Positions 1 through 3,144 of a DNA stretch of 7,432 nt are shown in pieces; positions within the stretch are counted from its first letter, which is position 1; each line of letters opens with the position of its first letter. This DNA comes from Candidatus Shapirobacteria bacterium (lineage in GTDB: Bacteria; Patescibacteriota; Microgenomatia; UBA12405), in assembly GCA_028701645.1 (NCBI GenBank), contig JAQVQI010000031.1, forward strand, positions 1-7,432, in the 5' to 3' direction. Under the pieces are notes generated by a model. The model had not been told where the DNA came from. It did no database searches and saw only the letters and a program-made list of their open reading frames with translations. Position numbers and translations under genes: made by a program.

Positions 1-129
1 CAAACTTTATTTTCCTCTAATTTTGATCCTAATTGTGTTTATCCATGGGTTGACGGCAGTAAAATCGTTATTCTTACCAGTACCTATCCCACAGCCCCCG
101 CAAACCTATACACCATTTCTATCAAATAA
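1..129 (+). CDS. C-terminal 42 residues of an unidentified, probably beta-rich (secreted or surface) protein; 5' end outside window
   Basis: An open frame runs from base 1 to a TAA at 127-129, with no start codon in the window, so this is the tail of a gene that begins upstream. The translated tail reads like real protein: an aromatic and Asp/Asn-rich stretch (FDPNCVYPWVDGSK), then alternating hydrophobic residues (KIVILTSTYP) and the ending NLYTISIK. Endings of the 'gt.Ytvti' kind are common in bacterial Ig-like or fibronectin-like beta-sandwich domains, but the family cannot be named from 42 residues. The opposite strand over the same triplets is interrupted by two TAG codons, which favours the + strand as coding. 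It converges with the next gene, with 15 bp between the two stops. What is seen: frame and stop. What is inferred: beta-sandwich and extracellular location. Confidence 0.6.
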   Translation, partial: QTLFSSNFDPNCVYPWVDGSKIVILTSTYPTAPANLYTISIK

Positions 130-144
130 AAAAAGACCAACCAA

Positions 145-399
145 CTATTCAGTTTCCGGTAATATTATTTCTTCGTTTAAAGCGTTATCTAAATCATCGA
201 TTTCTTCTTCAAAAACATATTCTTTTTCTGATAAATCTTCCTCATAAACACTTTCTTGATTATAAGTCTCTTCTCCTAACACCATAGTATTCTCACTATT
301 ATAATTTTGTAGTTCCACCATTCTCAATGGTACCAAGGCCACAATCGCAATTACAAAACAAGAAATTAAGGTTCTAATATTTCTGTCAGAGTCTGTCAT
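145..399 (-). CDS. Small acidic single-pass membrane protein, function unknown
   Basis: An 84-residue protein that I do not recognise. It has a short charged N-terminus (MTDSDRNIR), one hydrophobic segment at about residues 10-25 (TLISCFVIAIVALVPL), then a strongly acidic, hydrophilic tail to residue 84 rich in Glu and Asp. This predicts one membrane helix with the acidic tail on one side; the topology is not certain. The tail ends in LPETE at the stop. That resembles the first residues of a sortase motif but lacks the Gly and the following helix, so I do not call it one. The ATG at 397-399 has no Shine-Dalgarno sequence but lies 9 nt from a near-consensus -10 box, which suggests a leaderless or nearly leaderless mRNA. 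A good promoter and an even, low-complexity-free N-terminus support it being a real gene. Confidence 0.6.
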   Translation of the reverse strand: MTDSDRNIRTLISCFVIAIVALVPLRMVELQNYNSENTMVLGEETYNQESVYEEDLSEKEYVFEEEIDDLDNALNEEIILPETE

Positions 400-408
400 A
401 TAAAAATA

Positions 409-437
409 AGTATAAAGATTATTATTTTACCCGTCAA
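409..437 (-). promoter_or_regulatory. Sigma70-type promoter for the 84-residue membrane protein
   Basis: Read on the minus strand: -35 TTGACG (437-432), a 17-nt spacer, then -10 TATACT (414-409). Each box matches the consensus at five of six positions. Transcription would start about 6-7 nt past the -10 box, near 402-403, leaving only 3-4 nt before the ATG at 399. The transcript would therefore be leaderless or nearly so, in line with the absence of a ribosome binding site. Confidence 0.7.
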
Positions 438-447
438 GATACAAATC

Positions 448-476
448 TTATTAGTTTTTAAAGTTTAAGTTATAAT
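448..476 (+). promoter_or_regulatory. Probable promoter for tRNA-Pro
   Basis: A perfect TATAAT lies at 471-476. At 17-nt spacing the -35 position holds TTATTA (448-453), only three of six matches to TTGACA. The predicted start, near 482-484, gives a leader of about 50 nt before the tRNA at 535. The -10 box is convincing, the -35 box is weak. Confidence 0.45.
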
Positions 477-513
477 ATTGTACCTTAAGCTTCAACAGGA
501 AAGCGGGCTTTAT

Positions 514-537
514 CTGCCATAGCTTTAGCAAAGGCGG
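514..537 (+). repeat. Imperfect palindromic repeat abutting and overlapping the 5' end of tRNA-Pro
   Basis: CTGCC (514-518) pairs with GGCGG (533-537) with one G-U pair, around an AGCTTTAGC centre that can form a small inner hairpin. Its right arm includes the first three bases of tRNA-Pro (535-537). From memory, palindromes with a CTTTAGC(G/A)AAGGCGG core are widely dispersed in Patescibacteria genomes. That link is recall, not a search result. Confidence 0.5.
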
Positions 538-608
538 GGATTGGCGCAATTGGCTAGCGTGCAGCGTTCGGGACGCTGAGGTTGCAGGTTCGAATCCTGT
601 ATCCCCGA
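535..608 (+). tRNA. tRNA-Pro (anticodon CGG)
   Basis: A complete 74-nt cloverleaf that reads CCG proline codons. The acceptor stem CGGGGAT (535-541) pairs perfectly with ATCCCCG (601-607), with discriminator A608. D stem GCGC/GCGT (544-547/557-560) carries G552-G553 in its loop. Anticodon stem CAGCG/CGCTG (562-566/574-578) has loop TTCGGGA, anticodon CGG at 569-571. T stem GCAGG/CCTGT (584-588/596-600) has loop TTCGAAT. The C1-G72 start is typical of tRNA-Pro. CCA is not encoded (CT follows the discriminator), so the 3' end must be added by CCA-adding enzyme. Upstream are a TATAAT box and a palindromic repeat. The trailer holds an inverted and a direct partial copy of the tRNA 3' end. Confidence 0.96.
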
Positions 609-664
609 CTAAGATACAGGATGAGAAGCAAGGTACCCTTTAGGGTAAATCCTGTATCCCCGAC
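593..664 (+). repeat. Partial copies of the tRNA-Pro 3' end: 17-bp direct repeat plus 10-nt inverted copy
   Basis: The last 17 nt around the tRNA 3' end (593-609, AATCCTGTATCCCCGAC) recur perfectly at 648-664. Between them, GATACAGGAT (613-622) is the reverse complement of ATCCTGTATC in both copies (594-603 and 649-658). A short hairpin TACCC-TTTA-GGGTA (634-647) sits inside. A duplicated tRNA 3' end is the usual mark of integration at a tRNA gene, but only 55 bp separate the copies and no integrase is in the window. Either a scar or a regulatory fold is possible. Confidence 0.6.
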
Positions 665-666
665 AC

Positions 667-755
667 TTTGAAATTTGATTTAAGATTTATAAAGTTAGAT
701 TTAAGAAAAATATTACTATTCATAAATCATAAATCTCAATTCATAAATCAAAATA
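667..755. repeat. Degenerate 7-bp-period AT-rich repeats between the two tRNAs
   Basis: From 667 to 708 the sequence divides into heptamers such as TTTGAAA, TTTGATT, TAAGATT, TATAAAG, TTAGATT, TAAGAAA. From 721 to 755 it reads CATAAAT, CATAAAT, CTCAATT, CATAAAT, CAAAATA, with CATAAAT three times exactly in register. The same 7-bp spacing occurs in the repeats inside leuS and at the end of the window. No gene is visible in this spacer. Confidence 0.55.
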
Positions 756-762
756 TAATTCC

Positions 763-834
763 GTCCTCATAGTTCAACGGATAGAACACAAGTTTCCTAA
801 ACTTGGGATGGAGGTTCAATTCCTCCTGGGGATA
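763..834 (+). tRNA. tRNA-Arg (anticodon CCU)
   Basis: A complete 72-nt cloverleaf reading AGG codons. Acceptor 763-769 pairs with 827-833, including a G-U at the end and one U-G inside, with discriminator A834. D stem GTTC/GAAC (772-775/784-787) has GG in its loop. Anticodon stem CAAGT/ACTTG (789-793/801-805) has loop TTCCTAA, anticodon CCT at 796-798. T stem GGAGG/CCTCC (810-814/822-826) has loop TTCAATT. CCA is not encoded. No promoter is seen just upstream at a usable distance, so cotranscription with tRNA-Pro, 154 bp upstream, is likely but not shown. Confidence 0.95.
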
Positions 835-881
835 CAAATAAAAATATTAAAAAGGTCTTAATTTCAAATTTTCTTCTATTC

Positions 882-1677
882 TTACAATTCAATTGCTATG
901 TAGACTATTTTAGCAGTTATGTTTCTTTATTGCTAAATAAAAAACGTTATCTATATCTCATTATAACTTTATATTTCAAACTAAACATAGGTTATTAATA
1001 GGACATTTTCTCTATTTATTTAATGATCGACAACAATCACCCTCTTAAAAACAAAAAAAATAATAAATAATAATTTTCTAAATTTTATTTTTCAAAAATT
1101 ATTTTTAAATTAAAAGAAATAATTAAATTTCGTTTTAATTAGTAAATTTGACCCTATATTAATTTAGAAAAATTATATTTGTTTATTTTTACTAAAATAG
1201 TCGTTTTACCGCATATATTATACATATATTTATACTATTTACCGCATTATATATTTATATACCGCATTTTTACCTATCTCTTTCTGCCTAAAAAAATATA
1301 AATTAATTACCGAATTGAATAAAAATTATATTACTTATTTATATATATCATTTAAAGTCTATAAGCATATTTATTACCGCATTTATATGTATATTTCCCT
1401 AATTAGATTAATTTTTGAAATATTAGTCCCACAAAAAATACATCTTTAATATTGATAATAAGACCTAAAAATAGTTACCAAGATAATTACTCAAAATATA
1501 TCAATTAAAATCATCAATTTTATGATTATTTAACAAAAATTTTATAGATAAACCGATTATTTTTTATTTATTTCAACAAGACAATCATCCAATATTCTCC
1601 TAAAGAGTCGGGAAACATTCAGCCACTTATTATTTAGCAATAAATAATTTCACTGCTAATTTGTTGTTACAATTCAA
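882..1677. mobile_element. Candidate non-coding (MITE-like) element: inverted ends inside an 11-bp direct repeat
   Basis: Left end: TTAGCAGT (910-917), 8 nt, then TTTATTGCTAAATAA (926-940). Right end, inverted: TTATTTAGCAATAAA (1630-1644), 7 nt, then ACTGCTAA (1652-1659). Both motifs are exact and appear in mirrored order with nearly equal spacing. Outside them TTACAATTCAA occurs as an exact direct repeat at 882-892 and 1667-1677, as a target-site duplication would. The outer ends are not symmetrical (17 and 7 nt from direct repeat to inverted motif), and no transposase is present, so the call is tentative. Confidence 0.35.
1207..1382. repeat. Four copies of TACCGCAT in the AT-rich island
   Basis: TACCGCAT occurs exactly at 1207-1214, 1240-1247, 1260-1267 and 1375-1382, with a near copy TACCGAAT at 1308-1315. 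Each is embedded in TATA-type sequence, and starts are 33, 20, 48 and 67 bp apart. Because G and C are rare here, a recurring CCGC core stands out and suggests binding sites for a protein. It does not match the DnaA box. Confidence 0.5.
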
Positions 1678-1700
1678 AATACTAACATTTATACCAAATT

Positions 1701-2930
1701 TTATTTATTTTTTATCAAAATTAGCCTAATTTCTTCATCAATAAAAATATCACCAGCTAGCTTTTTTAGATCTTCAAGCTTAACTTTTTTATAATTTTCC
1801 AAATCAGTTTCCACTGTTTCTGCTTTTTTCTCAAGCAACAACTGTTCCCCGTAGTAGCTTGTCCAATAACTTGACTTGTCCATCATCAATTGTGTTTTGC
1901 CTAAAAGATAATCTTTTGCTCTAATTAATTCATTTTCTGTTAGATTTCCTCCACTTGTTGTCATTTCATTTTTTACTATCTCAATTGCCTCGTTCATATT
2001 TTCAATTTTTACTCCCGATTGTATTCCCCAAAAACCCGTCTCTTCAAAAGATTCACTTATCGAACGAACATAATAAGCCAGTGCCCTGTCTTCTCTAATT
2101 TTTTGGTATAACCTCGAAGAAGAATTACCGCTTAAAATAATATCTAGTAATCTAAACGCGTATTTTCTTTTATCATTCCAACCAATGGCTGGCACCGCCA
2201 TGGCAAAATGACCCTGTTCAACTTCTTTTTTAATTTCTTTATTTTTATCTTTACTTAAAACTATTTCTACTTTTGGCAAATTGTTTTTAAATTTGCTACT
2301 AAATCCCCCAAAACACTTCTCTACTTCGCCAAAAGAATTCTCATCAACATTTCCCGCTAACACTACAACCATTTCATTTGGGTTTATAAACTTATTTCTA
2401 AAATTAATCACTTTATTTCGATCTACTCCTTTAATATCACTCACTTTACCAGCGATATTCCAACAACCTATTTTTGATTCATCATACAAAAAATTAGTTA
2501 ATTCACTTGATAACCCATATAAAGGATTATCGTTATACATTTTAATTTCTTCAATAATTACCCCTCTTTCTTTATTAACTTCATTTTCATCAAAAACCGA
2601 GTTCGTTAACATATCCGAAAGCATTTCTACCGCCCAAGAGATATTTTCTTTTACTGTGGTTATGTAATAAGAAGTCATTTCATGTCCAGTCCCAGCATTA
2701 TAACCAGCACCTTTACTGTCAATTTCTTTGTTTATTTGGCTGGCTGTCGGCCTTTTTATTGTTCCCTTAAATGCCATGTGTTCTAAAAAATGACTCATTC
2801 CAAATTCATCTTTAGATTCATATTTAGAACCTATTTTTAAAAACACCTCAACAGTAACCGATTTTAAACCATTTATCGGCACAATCGCCACTGTAATTCC
2901 ATTGGCTAATTTGCAAATTTTAGTTTTCAT
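1701..2930 (-). CDS. M16 family (insulinase/processing-peptidase-like) zinc metallopeptidase
   Basis: A 409-residue zinc protease of the M16 family, the usual size of the single-chain bacterial form. The inverted zinc motif HxxEH is at residues 47-51 (HFLEH): H47 and H51 bind zinc and E50 is the catalytic base. The third ligand, expected 77 residues after H51, falls on E128 in ERGVIIEEIK. The helix with NAGTGHEMTSYY (78-89) is the standard substrate-side element. The C-terminal M16 domain is marked by SSSRLYQKIREDRALAYYV, including the conserved Arg and Tyr. There is no signal peptide, so a cytoplasmic role in degrading peptides is the default inference. The start is chosen because MKTKICKLANGITV is the normal family N-terminus; GAAAG a few bases upstream is a weak ribosome site. 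It follows leuS after a 202-bp spacer. Confidence 0.92.
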   Translation of the reverse strand: MKTKICKLANGITVAIVPINGLKSVTVEVFLKIGSKYESKDEFGMSHFLEHMAFKGTIKRPTASQINKEIDSKGAGYNAGTGHEMTSYYITTVKENISWAVEMLSDMLTNSVFDENEVNKERGVIIEEIKMYNDNPLYGLSSELTNFLYDESKIGCWNIAGKVSDIKGVDRNKVINFRNKFINPNEMVVVLAGNVDENSFGEVEKCFGGFSSKFKNNLPKVEIVLSKDKNKEIKKEVEQGHFAMAVPAIGWNDKRKYAFRLLDIILSGNSSSRLYQKIREDRALAYYVRSISESFEETGFWGIQSGVKIENMNEAIEIVKNEMTTSGGNLTENELIRAKDYLLGKTQLMMDKSSYWTSYYGEQLLLEKKAETVETDLENYKKVKLEDLKKLAGDIFIDEEIRLILIKNK

Positions 2931-2964
2931 GATTCTTTCGATATTTCAAGCAATATTTATTCAA

Positions 2965-2980
2965 TTAGCAGTCTAAATAA
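2965..2980. repeat. Third copy of the island's end motif, lacking its 15-nt middle
   Basis: TTAGCAGT (2965-2972) is followed at once by CTAAATAA (2973-2980). In the left end of the AT island the same two 8-mers occur in the same order at 910-917 and 933-940, separated by 15 nt. This site could be a trimmed or related copy. Sixteen AT-rich bases is little evidence. Confidence 0.3.
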
Positions 2981-2989
2981 ACATTTGCT

Positions 2990-3069
2990 TGATATGGTTT
3001 TAACTATTAGTTTGAGTAACTTTTATAAACTATATCGTTAAGTTTCAAATCAACTTAACTACCATATCA
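2990..3069 (-). other. Possible three-way-junction structured RNA or palindromic element between leuS and the peptidase gene
   Basis: Three nested perfect stems occur in 80 bases. The outer stem is TGATATGGT (2990-2998) with ACCATATCA (3061-3069). Inside it are TAGTTT (3008-3013) with AAACTA (3027-3032), and GTTAAGTT (3037-3044) with AACTTAAC (3052-3059), which has a 7-nt loop. Together they would form a closed three-way junction in RNA of either strand. It lies 60 bp downstream of the peptidase start, on the upstream side in transcription terms, so it could be in that gene's leader. It does not fit tRNA, and I recognise no riboswitch. Confidence 0.35.
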
Positions 3070-3126
3070 TTGTACCATCAAACAACCACAAATCAGTTAA
3101 TTATCCTATGCTTTAAATGATTTATT

Positions 3127-3144
3127 CTGAGTTTATCGAAGGAC
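3127..3144 (-). repeat. Short dispersed repeat forming the leuS stop codon
   Basis: On the minus strand GTCCTTCGATAAACTCAG spans the last codons of leuS: V-L-R, then TAA, all lie inside it. From memory, CCTTCGATAAACTCAGG is a very common dispersed repeat in Patescibacteria and other bacteria. This copy has a degenerate right end (CAGAAT instead of CAGGA). The family link is recall. Confidence 0.5.

Larger units (their letters stand above)
480..636 (+). repeat. Leader/trailer complementary arms enclosing tRNA-Pro
   Basis: GTACCTT (480-486) and GCTTC (489-493) in the leader are exactly complementary to AAGGTAC (630-636) and GAAGC (625-629) in the trailer: 12 base pairs with a 2-nt AA bulge. 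The left arm starts at the predicted transcription start, so the precursor's 5' end could pair with the region after the tRNA. The complementarity is seen; pairing in the cell is inference. Confidence 0.4.
840..1690. other. 850-bp gene-free, extremely AT-rich island
   Basis: No open frame of about 60 codons or more starts here on either strand, and no tRNA, rRNA or CRISPR pattern is visible. The stretch 1050-1560 is mostly A and T with runs of both, much more AT-rich than the genes beside it. What it does hold is listed separately: imperfect inverted repeats near both ends, an 11-bp direct repeat outside them, and four TACCGCAT motifs in the middle. In a genome whose other spacers are 2-200 bp, an 850-bp gap is notable. 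A non-autonomous element, a decayed gene or a replication or nucleoid site are all possible. Confidence 0.6.

Noticed and set aside
7..144. Readthrough extension of the 84-residue protein past two in-frame TAG codons, giving a Cys/Gly-rich tail after LPETE
   Set aside because: The frame uses the same triplet boundaries as the convincing + strand C-terminus at 1-129, so the open antisense frame is its mirror. Nothing supports TAG recoding.
145..159. LPETE as a sortase signal
   Set aside because: It lacks the Gly, a following hydrophobic helix and a basic tail. The protein is already anchored by its N-terminal helix.
23..247. Open frame of 74 codons on the + strand
   Set aside because: It overlaps the better + frame ending at 129 and runs antisense through the 84-residue gene. 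Its Ser/Lys-rich second half is a shadow of that gene's acidic tail.
648..664. Second tRNA or tRNA pseudogene
   Set aside because: Only the final 17 nt match. There is no D or anticodon arm upstream.
667..755. CRISPR array in the tRNA spacer
   Set aside because: Units are 7 bp and degenerate, with no spacers and no cas genes.
754..759. TATAAT just before tRNA-Arg as its promoter
   Set aside because: It lies 3 bp from the tRNA, so transcription would start inside the gene.
1205..1240. XerCD dif site (CGCATAT arm with ATATTTAT partner)
   Set aside because: Only about half of the consensus bases match, and similar TATA-rich halves follow every TACCGCAT copy.
840..1690. Chromosomal origin of replication
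   Set aside because: It is AT-rich with repeats, but there are no DnaA boxes and no dnaA, dnaN or other origin-linked genes. Kept only as a possibility in the motif finding.
2281..2667. 128-codon + strand open frame inside the peptidase gene
   Set aside because: It is antisense to a conserved M16 core and has no recognisable domain. The + strand frames of 62, 102 and 116 codons and the short - frame within leuS are rejected for the same reason.
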